Source: CBDCBA01 sp965214125
Lineage (GTDB): Bacteria > Planctomycetota > Phycisphaerae > Tepidisphaerales > Tepidisphaeraceae
Reading direction: 5' to 3'
Assembly: GCA_965214125.1 (NCBI GenBank)
Contig: CBDCBA010000015.1
Span: forward strand, 1 to 64,000
Length of the DNA stretch: 64,000 bases
Position 1 is the first letter of the stretch. Every line of letters starts with the position of its first letter. Made by a program: the position numbers and the translations under genes. The notes below the pieces were generated by a model, which saw nothing but the letters and a program-made list of their open reading frames with translations, did not search any database and was not told the DNA's origin. This document shows, piece by piece, positions 17,658-26,527 of the stretch.

Positions 17658-19269
17658 ACGCGTTGATCAGCCCGTTCGTGCTGGCGTCGTGACTCTCGAT
17701 CGGGGCGGGGCCATCGAGCTCGGGCAGGATCTTCTTGGCGAGTTGCTTGCCCAGCTCCACGCCCCACTGGTCGAAGCTGTTGAGGTTCCAGATCGCCCCC
17801 TGCACGAAGATCTTGTGCTCGTACAGGGCCACGAGCAGCCCGAGCGTGTACGGCGTGAGCTTGTCGAACAGAATGCTCGTCGTCGGCCGATTGCCCTCGA
17901 ACACCTTCTGCTCGACAAGCGAATCGGGCGCGTCCGGCCCCATCTCTTCGCGGACCTGCTCGGCCGTCTTGCCCATCATGAGGGCCTCCGTTTGGGCGAA
18001 AAAGTTGGCGAGCAGCTTCGCGTGGTGGTCGCCTATCGGATTCTGGCTGAAGACCGGGGCGAGGAAGTCGCACGGCACGATGCGCGTGCCCTGGTGGATG
18101 AGCTGGTAAAAGCTGTGCTGCCCGTTCGTGCCCGGCTCGCCCCAGAGGATTGCGCCGGTCTCGTACTCGGTGATGCGCTGGCCGTCGCGCGTGACGCCCT
18201 TGCCGTTGCTCTCCATGTCCGCCTGCTGGAGGTAGGCGGGCAAGCGGTGCAGGTACTGGTCGTACGGCAGGACGGCCTGGGTGGCGAAGCCGAGAAAGTC
18301 GTTGTTCCAAATGCCCACGAGGGCCATCAACATCGGCAGGTTCTGGGCCGGCTCGGCGTCGGCGAAGTGGCGGTCCATGTCGTGCCCGCCGGCCAGGAAC
18401 TCCTCGAAGGCGTCCATGCCGATGAACAGGGCGATCGGCAGCCCGATGGCGCTCCACAGGCTGTAGCGCCCGCCGACCCAGTCGCCGAACTCGAACATGT
18501 TCGCCGGGTCGATGCCGAAGTTTTCGACCCCCTCCCGGTTCGTGCTGACCGCTACGAAGTGCAAGGAGACGTCGCCGTTTCCGCCGCTTTTCTCCGTAAA
18601 CCACCCCTTCGCCGTCTCGGCGTTCGTCAGCGTCTCCTGTGTCGTGAACGTCTTGCTCGCGATGATGAAGAGGCTCGTCTCGGGGTCGAGCTTTTTCAGC
18701 GTTTCGCTGATGTCGGTGCCGTCGACGTTGCTGACGAAGTGCATGCGCAGATCGTCCTTGCCGTACGGTCGAAGCGCCTCGCAGGCCATGACCGGGCCGA
18801 GGTCGCTGCCGCCGATGCCGATGTTCACGATGTCGCGGATCTTTTTGCCCGTGTAGCCGACGTGCTCGCCGCCGCGCACGCGGTCGGTGAAGCCGCGCAT
18901 CTGGCTGAGTGTCTGGCGAATGCCGGGCATCACGTCCTCACCGTCGACCGTGATTGGGTCGCCGCCGCGGTTGCGCAGCGCCACGTGCAGGACCGCCCGA
19001 TCTTCGGTGACGTTGATCTTCTGGCCGGTGAACATCGCCTTACGCAGCCCCGCGACGTCCGCCTGGTCCGCCAGCTCCAGCAGCAAATCAAGGGTCTGCC
19101 CCGTGATGCGCTGCTTGCTGAAGTCGACGAGCAGCCCGCACGCCTCGCGCTTGAAGGTCTCGAAGCGCTCGCCATCTTCAGCGAACAACTCCCGCAGGTG
19201 GCGGCCCTTGAGTTCGTCAGCGTGCTGGCGGAGCGTGTCCCACGCGGCCAGTTCGGTCGGCTTCGGCAT
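17638..19269 (-). CDS. pgi: Glucose-6-phosphate isomerase
   Basis: Pgi interconverts glucose-6-phosphate and fructose-6-phosphate in glycolysis. The 543-aa product has both family signatures, EFGDWVGGRYSLWSAIG and GEPGTNGQHSFYQLIHQG, and the phosphate-binding segment IGIGGSDLGPVM. Length matches the long bacterial/eukaryotic form (E. coli 549). It starts at the ATG at 19269. A vapBC pair is upstream on the same strand. Confidence 0.97.
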   Translation of the reverse strand: MPKPTELAAWDTLRQHADELKGRHLRELFAEDGERFETFKREACGLLVDFSKQRITGQTLDLLLELADQADVAGLRKAMFTGQKINVTEDRAVLHVALRNRGGDPITVDGEDVMPGIRQTLSQMRGFTDRVRGGEHVGYTGKKIRDIVNIGIGGSDLGPVMACEALRPYGKDDLRMHFVSNVDGTDISETLKKLDPETSLFIIASKTFTTQETLTNAETAKGWFTEKSGGNGDVSLHFVAVSTNREGVENFGIDPANMFEFGDWVGGRYSLWSAIGLPIALFIGMDAFEEFLAGGHDMDRHFADAEPAQNLPMLMALVGIWNNDFLGFATQAVLPYDQYLHRLPAYLQQADMESNGKGVTRDGQRITEYETGAILWGEPGTNGQHSFYQLIHQGTRIVPCDFLAPVFSQNPIGDHHAKLLANFFAQTEALMMGKTAEQVREEMGPDAPDSLVEQKVFEGNRPTTSILFDKLTPYTLGLLVALYEHKIFVQGAIWNLNSFDQWGVELGKQLAKKILPELDGPAPIESHDASTNGLINAFKSRRR

Positions 19270-19320
19270 GGCGAGACCTTAGCGACCGGCCGGCGAGGGC
19301 GTGGAGGGGGCAAACCCGCA

Positions 19321-19764
19321 TCAAGTTTCATCCAGCGCATCCGGCAGCCGCGTCCACCGCAGGCCGGGCACACGGGCGAAGTCGCGGTCGTCGCTGATCC
19401 ACTCGCAACCGTGCTCGATGGCGAGGGCGGCGAGGTAGAGGTCGGGCACCAGCTTGCCGCGGGCGTCGAGTTGACGGCAGAGGCGGTCGAAGATGTCGAA
19501 GTGCGTCGGCCCAGGCGAAACGATCCGACAGTTCCGGTGCAGCCGAAGCTCGTTCATCGCGTCAAAGGCCTGCCCGGCACTCACGTTCGGAACGAACGCT
19601 TTCGTGTTCGTGATGACCCGCACGAACGCCGATGCCACCAACTCGGACAACGCGAACAGATCGTCACCGTCCACCTGCCGCTCAAACCAGGGTCGCACGC
19701 GCACGTGCATCGGCATGCTGCTGTGATATGCGTGGACGAGAACGTTGACGTCGAACAACCGCAA
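19321..19764 (-). CDS. vapC: PIN-domain toxin VapC
   Basis: This 147-aa PIN-domain RNase of the VapC type starts MRLFDVNVLVHAYH with the first catalytic Asp at residue 5. Other acidic residues fall as expected: the Glu in LSELVASAF and the Asp pairs in LVPDLYLAALA and WISDDRDF. It should cleave RNA when free of its antitoxin. The start lies 6 bp after the vapB stop, so it is coupled to the antitoxin in an operon. Confidence 0.88.
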   Translation of the reverse strand: MRLFDVNVLVHAYHSSMPMHVRVRPWFERQVDGDDLFALSELVASAFVRVITNTKAFVPNVSAGQAFDAMNELRLHRNCRIVSPGPTHFDIFDRLCRQLDARGKLVPDLYLAALAIEHGCEWISDDRDFARVPGLRWTRLPDALDET

Positions 19765-19770
19765 CGGAAC

Positions 19771-20112
19771 CTACTCGTGGACCTTAACGGGATTGGCTTG
19801 CTCGTCCGACTGTTCGGCCTCGATCTCCTCGATCGATTCCAGAATGCTGCCGTAACTGCTCCAGTCGATTTCACGGTGAGGCTCGCGTCCGCCACCATCA
19901 AACGGCCGGATCCGGAACGGCGTCCGATCCAATTGCTTCCGCGCTGCACCGGGCGTGACTTTCGCTTGCGATGGGCCCTCTGAGATTGAGGGTGCGGCGT
20001 AATGCTCGTTGACGAGGTCGCGCAGCACCTCGCCCACCCCGCGGCCGGTGGCCTTGGCGTCCCGCTCGATCTTGGCGAGCACGGCGGCGTCAAGTTCGAT
20101 TGTGGCGTGCAT
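19771..20112 (-). CDS. vapB: VapB-like antitoxin
   Basis: This 113-aa antitoxin has an N-terminal ribbon-helix-helix motif (MHATIELDAAVLAKIERDAKATGRGVGEVLRDLVNEHY) expected to bind the operon promoter. The C-terminal half (GSILESIEEIEAEQ) should wrap the VapC toxin. The ATG at 20112 is chosen over a GTG at 20118 because AAGGTG lies 5 bp upstream of it. The position directly before vapC supports the call. Confidence 0.8.
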   Translation of the reverse strand: MHATIELDAAVLAKIERDAKATGRGVGEVLRDLVNEHYAAPSISEGPSQAKVTPGAARKQLDRTPFRIRPFDGGGREPHREIDWSSYGSILESIEEIEAEQSDEQANPVKVHE

Positions 20113-20161
20113 GGCCACACCTTATGCGAAAGGCGGTTCGTCGATGTCAACCGCCGGTGGC

Positions 20162-20242
20162 CGGTGGCACGGGTCGGGCGCAGCCAGACCCGTGGGAGCG
20201 CCGGGCAGATACGGGTCTCGCTGCGCGCGACCAGTGCCACCG
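20162..20242. repeat. Inverted repeat, second hairpin family (TGGCAC-capped)
   Basis: Arms 20162-20193 and 20211-20242 match at 29 of 32 positions in inverted orientation. Each arm contains a small internal hairpin (GGTC...GACC) preceded by GGTGGCAC instead of GTAG. It lies between vapB and a PEP-CTERM gene and may end the PEP-CTERM transcript. Confidence 0.7.
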
Positions 20243-20260
20243 AGTTTGGCTATTCGCTCG

Positions 20261-20836
20261 TTACGTCCGCCGGCGACGAAGGAGAGCAACGGCGGAGATG
20301 CTCAGCAGGGCCAAGCTCGTCGGCTCGGGAACGGCGGCAACGTTGACGGTGAAGAAGTCGCTGCCACCCGACGCCGTGTCCCAGGTCCACGTATAGCTTC
20401 CGGGCGTGAGTCCAATCGTTGCAAAGCTCTCATCTTCCACCAGCGCAGTGGCGGCGAGCGGCGTGTTATCAATATAATCTTCCGGCAAAACCAGCGATGG
20501 TCTGCTGACGTCAATTCCAAAGTTGGTGCCGGTTCCATCGCCAGTAAAGAACCCCGTGCCCGAGCCAATCGCCGCTGGTCCTTGAAAATTGACCGGCGAC
20601 ACGTAGACCTCAATATCTCCGTTGAACGGTCCGACGTTTGGGCCAATCTGTGCTCCCACGCCGGGGATGTGACCTCCTGGCGCTTCGATGGTCCAGAGCG
20701 ATACGTCCAGCGACCCCGAACCGCTCATCACGACGTCGTCGTTGACCTCGCTAATATCGACGACCACGCCAGCAGTGGCGATGGCCGCGGGACCAGCGAC
20801 ACCAAGAACGGCGAACAAAGACTTGAACACTTGCAT
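20261..20836 (-). CDS. PEP-CTERM sorting domain protein
   Basis: This 191-aa secreted protein has an N-terminal signal peptide (MQVFKSLFAVLGVAGPAAIATAG), a beta-rich Gly/Asp/Thr-rich body and a C-terminal PEP-CTERM tag: VPEPTSLALL, a hydrophobic helix and RRRR. PEP-CTERM proteins are processed by exosortase and usually end up in extracellular polysaccharide or the cell surface; no exosortase is in this window. The ATG at 20836 has GGAG 8 bp upstream, preferred over the open frame to 20932. The function of the body is unknown. Confidence 0.85.
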   Translation of the reverse strand: MQVFKSLFAVLGVAGPAAIATAGVVVDISEVNDDVVMSGSGSLDVSLWTIEAPGGHIPGVGAQIGPNVGPFNGDIEVYVSPVNFQGPAAIGSGTGFFTGDGTGTNFGIDVSRPSLVLPEDYIDNTPLAATALVEDESFATIGLTPGSYTWTWDTASGGSDFFTVNVAAVPEPTSLALLSISAVALLRRRRT

Positions 20837-20953
20837 TGCAGATTCTCCAGATCGACAGTCGCCACCGCAGCGAACACACGTTCGTGACCGCCGTGGCCGG
20901 AATAGTCTACTTCGGCCCATGTGAACGGGCAAGTCGATTGGGCGGCAAACGCC

Positions 20954-22138
20954 TCACCTTGCGGTGGCAGCTAAAGACACCATCCGGGCGGCGGTGAGGA
21001 AGGCGTCGTAGTTCCCCCGCATCTCCGGCAGGCTGTCGCCGCCGAACTTGCTCGCGAATGCGGCGGCGATTTCGAAGGCGACGATGTTTTCGAGGATCAC
21101 GCTCGCGGCGGAGATGGCGCTGATGTCGCTGCGCTCCCAGCCGGCCTCGCTGGCCTCGTTCGTGCGCAGGTCGATCGACGCCAGCGGCTTGCCGAGGGTG
21201 GAAATCGGCTTCATCGCGGCGCGGACGACCACGGGTTGGCCGTTGGTCATGCCCCCCTCAAGGCCGCCGGCGTTGTTGGTGGTGCGGGCGTAGCCGAGGC
21301 TGGGCGTGTCCTGTTGGGCGGGGTCGAAGGTGATCTCGTCGTGGACTTTGGAACCGGGACGCTGGGCCGTCTCGAAGCCGAGGCCGATCTCGACGCCCTT
21401 GAAGGCTTGCGTGCCGAGGACGGCCGAGCCGATGCGGGCGTCGAGCTTGTCGAACCAGTTCACGCTTGTGCCGAGGCCGATCGGGCAGCCGAAGACGTGG
21501 CACTCGATCACGCCGCCGGCGGTGTCTTTGGCCATCTTCTGCTGGCGAATGAACTCGCGCATCTGCTCGGCGGCGGACTCGTCGGGGCAGTAGAGGTCGT
21601 TCGCGTCACGTTCCTTCAGCCGGTCGCGCCAGTTGCTAGAAGTCACATCAAAGTCGCCCGTCGCGTCGCCGACGCTGCGGACGAAGCCGAAGCTCTCGAT
21701 GCCGAACTCGCGCAGCAGGCAACGAGACAAGGCCCCCGCGGCAACGCGCCCGGCCGTCTCGCGGGCGCTGGCGCGTTCGAGGGAGTTGCGGCAGTCGTCG
21801 GTCAGCCACTTCACGCTGCCGGCGAGGTCGGCGTGGCCCGGCCGCGGTCGGTGCAGGGGCGGCGTGCGCTCGGCGTCGTCGATGCGGTTGTCGCGGTTGG
21901 GGACTTGCAGCAGGATCGGCGCGCCGGTCGTGACGTTCATCCGCACGCCGCTGAGGTAGTCGGCGTGGTCGGTTTCGATCTTCTGCCGCCCGCCGCGCCC
22001 GTAGCCGCCCTGGCGACGGCGGAGTTCTGCGTCGATGAAGTCGCGGTCGATGGTGACGCCGGCGGGAAAGCCGTCGATCAGGGCGAAAATGCCGGGCCCG
22101 TGGGACTCGCCGGCGGTGCGGTAGGAGAGCGTCGGCAT
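20954..22138 (-). CDS. aroC: Chorismate synthase
   Basis: AroC converts 5-enolpyruvylshikimate-3-phosphate to chorismate with reduced FMN, the last shikimate-pathway step. The 394-aa product has the family motifs GESHGPGIFALIDGFPAG, PRPGHADL, ERASARETAGRVAAGAL and GLEGGMTNGQPVVVRAAMKPI. It is third in a minus-strand run purC - lipoprotein - aroC. A single REP-like hairpin lies just upstream (22165-22190). Confidence 0.96.
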   Translation of the reverse strand: MPTLSYRTAGESHGPGIFALIDGFPAGVTIDRDFIDAELRRRQGGYGRGGRQKIETDHADYLSGVRMNVTTGAPILLQVPNRDNRIDDAERTPPLHRPRPGHADLAGSVKWLTDDCRNSLERASARETAGRVAAGALSRCLLREFGIESFGFVRSVGDATGDFDVTSSNWRDRLKERDANDLYCPDESAAEQMREFIRQQKMAKDTAGGVIECHVFGCPIGLGTSVNWFDKLDARIGSAVLGTQAFKGVEIGLGFETAQRPGSKVHDEITFDPAQQDTPSLGYARTTNNAGGLEGGMTNGQPVVVRAAMKPISTLGKPLASIDLRTNEASEAGWERSDISAISAASVILENIVAFEIAAAFASKFGGDSLPEMRGNYDAFLTAARMVSLAATAR

Positions 22139-22164
22139 GGGGCGGAAGTTTACGAGGAGGGCGG

Positions 22165-22190
22165 ACTGCGGGTCGGGGACCCGCAGCTAC
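22165..22190 (-). repeat. Solitary REP-like hairpin (GTAG-capped)
   Basis: Read on the minus strand this is GTAG followed by a hairpin CTGCGGGTC-CCC-GACCCGCAG. It is one half of the paired elements seen elsewhere and lies between the lipoprotein gene and aroC. Confidence 0.65.
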
Positions 22191-22208
22191 CGAGGGAATC
22201 TTCGGAAA

Positions 22209-22913
22209 TCAGGAAGGGCGAGTGGTGGACGGGTTCGAACCGCCGAGGGGGTTGGGGGCGTCGACGGGGCGCGTGGCGGGCGGGACGATGTCGGGCAGGA
22301 CCTCCTCGGGCGCCGGCGGTTCGGAGTCGTCGCGCGGCGTCGGCTCGGTGCGTCCGCTCATAAAGTCCGGGCGAGACGTCGGCAGTTCCTCAGCCACCTC
22401 GATAGGCCCGCTGCCCGGCGCCAGCGACGGCCGCACGTAATCCACTGGCGGCGCAGTCGGGTCGCTGCGCAGCGTGAGCGTGGTCTCCTCCTCACGCTCG
22501 AAGCCCAGCGCGATGCGCTCGACGAGCTCCTCGGCCTCGGGATCGAGCTGGGGCTCGCCGGGGGCGGCGGCGGGATCGAGGATCTCGCCGGGCTCGTTGC
22601 CGTAGAGCTTGTCCGTCTCGGTTTCCGCGGCCTCGACCGGACCCTCGGCCTTGGGAGCGCCGCGCATCTGCGGCACGTGGATCAGCACGCGCAGGCCGGT
22701 GTTAGACACGTACTCGCGAAAGCCCATCGACCCCGGCTCGCGGTCGAACTGCTGCTTGGCGGCGAGGGTCGCGAAGACGTAGCTCGCCTCGGGGCGCATC
22801 GCCTCGAAGTAGCGGCGGTAGGGGCGCAGCGGCTCGGGCTCGTCATCGGCGCTGCCGCAGCCGGGCAGGACGCAGAACGCCGCGAGCAGGAGAATGAGGG
22901 GCAGGCGAAGCAC
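22209..22913 (-). CDS. Lipoprotein of unknown function
   Basis: This 234-aa protein has a type II signal peptide with lipobox LPGC (Cys about residue 19; MLRLPLILLLAAFCVLPGCG), so it should be lipid-anchored. A short structured region (YRRYFEAMRPEASYVFATLAA, GLRVLIHVPQ) is followed by a long acidic, Pro-rich tail. The start is a GTG at 22913, 4 bp after the purC stop, so it is cotranscribed with purC and probably aroC. I do not recognise the family. Confidence 0.75.
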   Translation of the reverse strand: MLRLPLILLLAAFCVLPGCGSADDEPEPLRPYRRYFEAMRPEASYVFATLAAKQQFDREPGSMGFREYVSNTGLRVLIHVPQMRGAPKAEGPVEAAETETDKLYGNEPGEILDPAAAPGEPQLDPEAEELVERIALGFEREEETTLTLRSDPTAPPVDYVRPSLAPGSGPIEVAEELPTSRPDFMSGRTEPTPRDDSEPPAPEEVLPDIVPPATRPVDAPNPLGGSNPSTTRPS

Positions 22914-22917
22914 CGCG

Positions 22918-23811
22918 TTACTGTACGGCGCCCGTCAGCCGACGCAGGGCCTCGCGGTAGCGGGCGAGGGTTCCCTCGACCACAATCGCCGGCAGCGCGG
23001 GTGCGGGCGGGGTGCGATCCCAGGCGAGCTTGGCAAGGTACTCGCGGACGAACTGCTTGTCGAAGCTGGGCTGCTCCTCGCCCGGCCGCCAATCCTCGGC
23101 GGGCCAGTAGCGGCTGGAGTCGGGCGTGAGCACCTCGTCGGCCAGGATCAGCTGGCCGACCGTGTCGCGGCCGAACTCGAACTTCGTGTCGGCCAGGATC
23201 ACGCCCCGCCGCTCGGCATATGCCGCGGCGTCGGCGTAGAGGTCGAGCGACCTTTGTTTGAGTTCCTTCGCCACGTCCTCGCCGAGCGCGTTGGCCATCA
23301 CGTCGAGCGAGACGTTCTCGTCGTGCCCGCTCGTCGCCTTCGTCGCGGGCGTGAAGATCGGCTCGGGCAGGCGGCTGCCGTTCTTCAGGCCCGGCGGCAG
23401 CGCGACGCCGCAGACCGCCCCCGTCCGCAGGTACTCGCGCCACCCGCTGCCGGCCAGGTAGCCGCGCACCACGCACTCGAACGGCACGATCGCGAGCTTG
23501 CGCACCAGCATCGAACGCCCGCGCAGCACGTCGGCGCGATTGCGGATCGACGCGTCCATGCGCTCGACGTCGGCCTCGATCAAGTGGTGGGGGAAGCGGT
23601 CGCCCAACCGCTCGAACCAGAAGGCGGCCAGCGTCGTCAGCAGCACGCCCTTGCCCGGCACGCCGGTGGGCATCACGACGTCGAACGCGCTGATGCGGTC
23701 GGTGGCGACGATCAGCAGGCGGTCCTCGCCGACGTCGTAGACGTCGCGGACCTTGCCGCCGGTCTTGGGGAACGGCAGATCGGTCGACAGAACGGCGTCG
23801 GCGTCGGGCAT
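22918..23811 (-). CDS. purC: Phosphoribosylaminoimidazole-succinocarboxamide synthase
   Basis: PurC (SAICAR synthetase) ligates aspartate to CAIR in purine synthesis. The 297-aa product has GKVRDVYDVGEDRLLIVATDRISAFDVVMP at the N-terminus, then VRGYLAGSGWREY and ADTKFEFGRD, all diagnostic. The ATG at 23811 is chosen; the frame stays open to 23961 only by reading through a hairpin repeat. It is first in the minus-strand run purC - lipoprotein - aroC. Confidence 0.96.
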   Translation of the reverse strand: MPDADAVLSTDLPFPKTGGKVRDVYDVGEDRLLIVATDRISAFDVVMPTGVPGKGVLLTTLAAFWFERLGDRFPHHLIEADVERMDASIRNRADVLRGRSMLVRKLAIVPFECVVRGYLAGSGWREYLRTGAVCGVALPPGLKNGSRLPEPIFTPATKATSGHDENVSLDVMANALGEDVAKELKQRSLDLYADAAAYAERRGVILADTKFEFGRDTVGQLILADEVLTPDSSRYWPAEDWRPGEEQPSFDKQFVREYLAKLAWDRTPPAPALPAIVVEGTLARYREALRRLTGAVQ

Positions 23812-23884
23812 CGGCGCCGATCGTACGGAGGCGAATGCGAACGCCGCGCGAGGGCGCGGCATGTCGACAATCCGCGCCGCGGCT

Positions 23885-23949
23885 TTAGCCGCCCCGCCTT
23901 GCGGGGCGCGTCGGTTGCCGCTGAGCGCCCCGCAAGGCGGGGCGGCTAA
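23885..23949. repeat. REPIN-like nested hairpin 4 (TTAG-capped)
   Basis: Arms 23885-23909 and 23925-23949 are perfect 25-nt inverted repeats with a 15-nt loop, nearly identical in sequence and length to the element at 12870. It lies between purC and the phosphatase gene. Confidence 0.85.
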
Positions 23950-23974
23950 CGGGGAACTCAAGTTCTGCTTGCAA

Positions 23975-25504
23975 TCACGTTGCCGTCAGGATGACGAGCG
24001 TCTGGTCGTCGTTGGCGTCGCCGTCGGTGAAGAGGGTGACGTCCTCGATCACGCGGCGCAGGCGGCCGGCGCTGTCGGGGCCGCCGGCGCAGACGGCGGC
24101 GTCCATGCGGGTTTCGTCGAAGAACGCTTCGTCCGCGTTGCGGGCCTCGGTGATGCCGTCGGTGTAGATCGTCAGCACCTCGCCGGGCGTAAGCACGAGC
24201 TCGGTGTTGGGATAGCGTTGCTCCTGGTCGATGCCCAGCGGCAGGCCGCGCTCGCCGTCGAGCTTCACGACGTCCCCAGGCCCGCCGGTCGCGCAGCCGC
24301 GCAGCAGGCGCGGCGGGTTATGGCCGGCATTGGCGTAGGCGAGGGTGCGGGTTGCCGGGTCGTAGATGCCGTAAAAAGCGGTGACAAAGGCCACGTGCGG
24401 CCCGGTGTAGCCGCGGCAGAGGCGGCGGTTGACGAACTCGAGCAGCCCGCCGGGCGGGTCGCCCGCCACCTCGTAGGAATGGGCGATCGAGTGGGTGACG
24501 GCCATCACGACGGCCGCGGGCGTGCCGTGGCCGCTGACGTCGGCGATGAGGATGCCCCATCGCGCGCGCTCGGGGGGCGTGTCGAGGTCGTGCGGCAGGG
24601 GGAAGAAGTCGTAGTAGTCCCCGCCCGCGCGGCTGCTGCTGCGGTAGAAGGCCGCCACGTCCAGGCCGTCGATGCGCGGCACGTCGCGCGGCAGCAGGCT
24701 CTTCTGAATCGTGCCGACGACGGCCAGCTCCTTGTCAAGTTGCTTGTGCGCCTCGCGCAGTTGGCGCTCCTGCTGGCGTGTGAGGCGCAGGGCGTTCAGG
24801 TAGGTCGCGGCCGTGTGGCGCAGCGTGCGGCGCCAGCGACGCGCGAGCCAGACGCCCACGCCGATAGTCAGGCCCAGGCTGCCGACCACGGTGAGCCAGA
24901 CGACCCCGATCACGCGCTGGCGGTCGGCGGTGCGGGCGGCGAACTCGGCCTCGCGCATCTCGTCCAGGCGCAGGCGAACCGTGTCCATGCGGCGTTTACC
25001 CTCCAGGGCCTCGTCCACCGTCGTACGCTCGCCGATAACCGTTTCGGTCAGGATCTGCTGTGCCCAGCGACGCCAGTCGGCAATGGCGGCCTCGACCTCC
25101 GCGGTGCGGTCCTGCTGGGCGGGGTCGTCGGAGCAGACCTCGCGCAGCTCGCGGGCTTGCGCCGCGTAGTCGTTTAAGGCCGCCTCGAAAGGTTGGAGAA
25201 AGCGCGGGTCGCGCGTCAGGCGAAAGCCACGCAGGCCCGTCTCCATGTCGATGACCAGGCCGTGGGTTTCGTAGATGGCGGCGATCGCCCGCTCGGTGCG
25301 CGCCCCGGCGCGGTTGCTGGCCAGCAGCAGCGCGATGAGCACGAGGTAGACCACCAGCAGCCCCGCCAACGCGAGCACCGGCAGCGTCGCGGGCCGGCTC
25401 AATGCCTGGCGGAACGTGCGGCCGGCGTTGTCGATGCTGTCGTCGCGCGACGACGAGCGGATGTCGCTGGAGGGATCCGAGGGTTTGGAAAGCGTGGTCT
25501 TCAA
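23975..25504 (-). CDS. SpoIIE/RsbU-type PP2C phosphatase with CHASE3-like sensor
   Basis: This 509-aa membrane protein has two helices (about 45-65 and 195-215) bracketing an extracytoplasmic CHASE3-like helical sensor (HGLVIDMETGLRGFRLTRDPRFL). A coiled segment follows, then a C-terminal PP2C/SpoIIE domain with metal-binding Asp in SSSRAGGDYYDFF and LIADVSGHGTPAA, plus YTDGITEARN and NDDQTLVIL. Such proteins dephosphorylate anti-sigma-factor antagonists; no partner-switch gene is nearby. The start is a TTG at 25504. Confidence 0.87.
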   Translation of the reverse strand: MKTTLSKPSDPSSDIRSSSRDDSIDNAGRTFRQALSRPATLPVLALAGLLVVYLVLIALLLASNRAGARTERAIAAIYETHGLVIDMETGLRGFRLTRDPRFLQPFEAALNDYAAQARELREVCSDDPAQQDRTAEVEAAIADWRRWAQQILTETVIGERTTVDEALEGKRRMDTVRLRLDEMREAEFAARTADRQRVIGVVWLTVVGSLGLTIGVGVWLARRWRRTLRHTAATYLNALRLTRQQERQLREAHKQLDKELAVVGTIQKSLLPRDVPRIDGLDVAAFYRSSSRAGGDYYDFFPLPHDLDTPPERARWGILIADVSGHGTPAAVVMAVTHSIAHSYEVAGDPPGGLLEFVNRRLCRGYTGPHVAFVTAFYGIYDPATRTLAYANAGHNPPRLLRGCATGGPGDVVKLDGERGLPLGIDQEQRYPNTELVLTPGEVLTIYTDGITEARNADEAFFDETRMDAAVCAGGPDSAGRLRRVIEDVTLFTDGDANDDQTLVILTAT

Positions 25505-25649
25505 GAGCGGGCGCCCCGGATCCGGCGGCGCGGCAGCGTAACGCCGCCAGGTCGAATCAGGAACAAGCGATCGCCCAAGCCGGGTCCGATACCGCCGGTT
25601 GTCGGCCCCCCACCGTGCCGCGCCCCGCGCCGGGCCGATACGGTGCCGA

Positions 25650-26495
25650 GTGGACCCCGCCGCACGCGACTACCTCCTGAGCCTCCTCTTCGGCGTCATC
25701 GAGGGCCTCACCGAGTTCCTGCCCGTCAGTTCGACGGCCCACCTGCGTCTCGTCAAGGAGCCGCTGGGCCTGCTCGAGAGCGAGTACTGGAAGATGTACG
25801 ACGTCGTCATCCAGCTCGGGGCGATCCTGGCCGTCGTGGTCTACTTCCGCGGGCGGATCATCGGATTTCTCAAGACATTTCCCAAGGGCGAGTCGGGCGA
25901 TCGCACGGCCTTCACACACCCGCTGGCGCTCGTGATGCTGGCGTTCTGCGTGACGGCGGGGCCGGCCTACCTGCTAAGCAAGGTCATCAAGGAGAACCTC
26001 GAATCGCTCTGGATCATGGGCGCCGCGCTGCTCTTGGGCGGCGTGGCGATGTGGGTGATCGACGCGATCTTCGGCAAACGCGGCAACACTGAGGCAATGG
26101 AACGGGTCCGACCCTGGCAGGCGGCAGTCGTCGGAGCGATGCAGATCCTCGCCGCAGTCTTCCCCGGCACCAGCCGCTCCATGAGCACCATCGCCGGCGG
26201 GCAACTTGCGGGAATGAGCCGCGCCACAGCGCTGGAGTTCAGCTTCTTCCTCGCCATCCCGACCATGTGCGCCGCCTGCGTCTTCGACCTGAAGGAAACG
26301 CTCGACAGCGGCCTGACCATGACCGGCCACCTCTGGGGCGTGCTGGCGGTCGGCTTCGTCGTCAGCTTCGTCGTCGCCTGGGGCGTGATCGCCTGGTTTA
26401 TGGCCTGGGTGAAGAAGCACGGCTTCGTGCCGTTCGCAATCTACCGCATCGTGCTGGGCATCGGCGTGCTCGCTTGGGCGGCGTTCGGCGCCTGA
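25650..26495 (+). CDS. uppP: Undecaprenyl-diphosphatase
   Basis: UppP (BacA family) recycles undecaprenyl pyrophosphate to the monophosphate carrier for cell-wall synthesis. The 281-aa membrane protein has both active-site signatures, GVIEGLTEFLPVSSTAHL and VFPGTSRSMSTI, and about eight helices. The GTG at 25650 is chosen; a TTG at 25599 would add 17 non-conserved residues. A PIN-TRAM gene follows after 32 bp. Confidence 0.94.
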   Translation: MDPAARDYLLSLLFGVIEGLTEFLPVSSTAHLRLVKEPLGLLESEYWKMYDVVIQLGAILAVVVYFRGRIIGFLKTFPKGESGDRTAFTHPLALVMLAFCVTAGPAYLLSKVIKENLESLWIMGAALLLGGVAMWVIDAIFGKRGNTEAMERVRPWQAAVVGAMQILAAVFPGTSRSMSTIAGGQLAGMSRATALEFSFFLAIPTMCAACVFDLKETLDSGLTMTGHLWGVLAVGFVVSFVVAWGVIAWFMAWVKKHGFVPFAIYRIVLGIGVLAWAAFGA

Positions 26496-26527
26496 ACGCG
26501 GTAGGATGACGGCCCCGGGAGGACTCA

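Noticed and set aside
17689..19983. 764-codon open frame on the plus strand
   Set aside because: Antisense to pgi and vapBC, which have clear family signatures.
22225..22245. tRNA T-loop-like GGTTCGAACC
   Set aside because: It lies inside the coding end of the lipoprotein gene and no matching acceptor, D or anticodon arms are present at tRNA distance.
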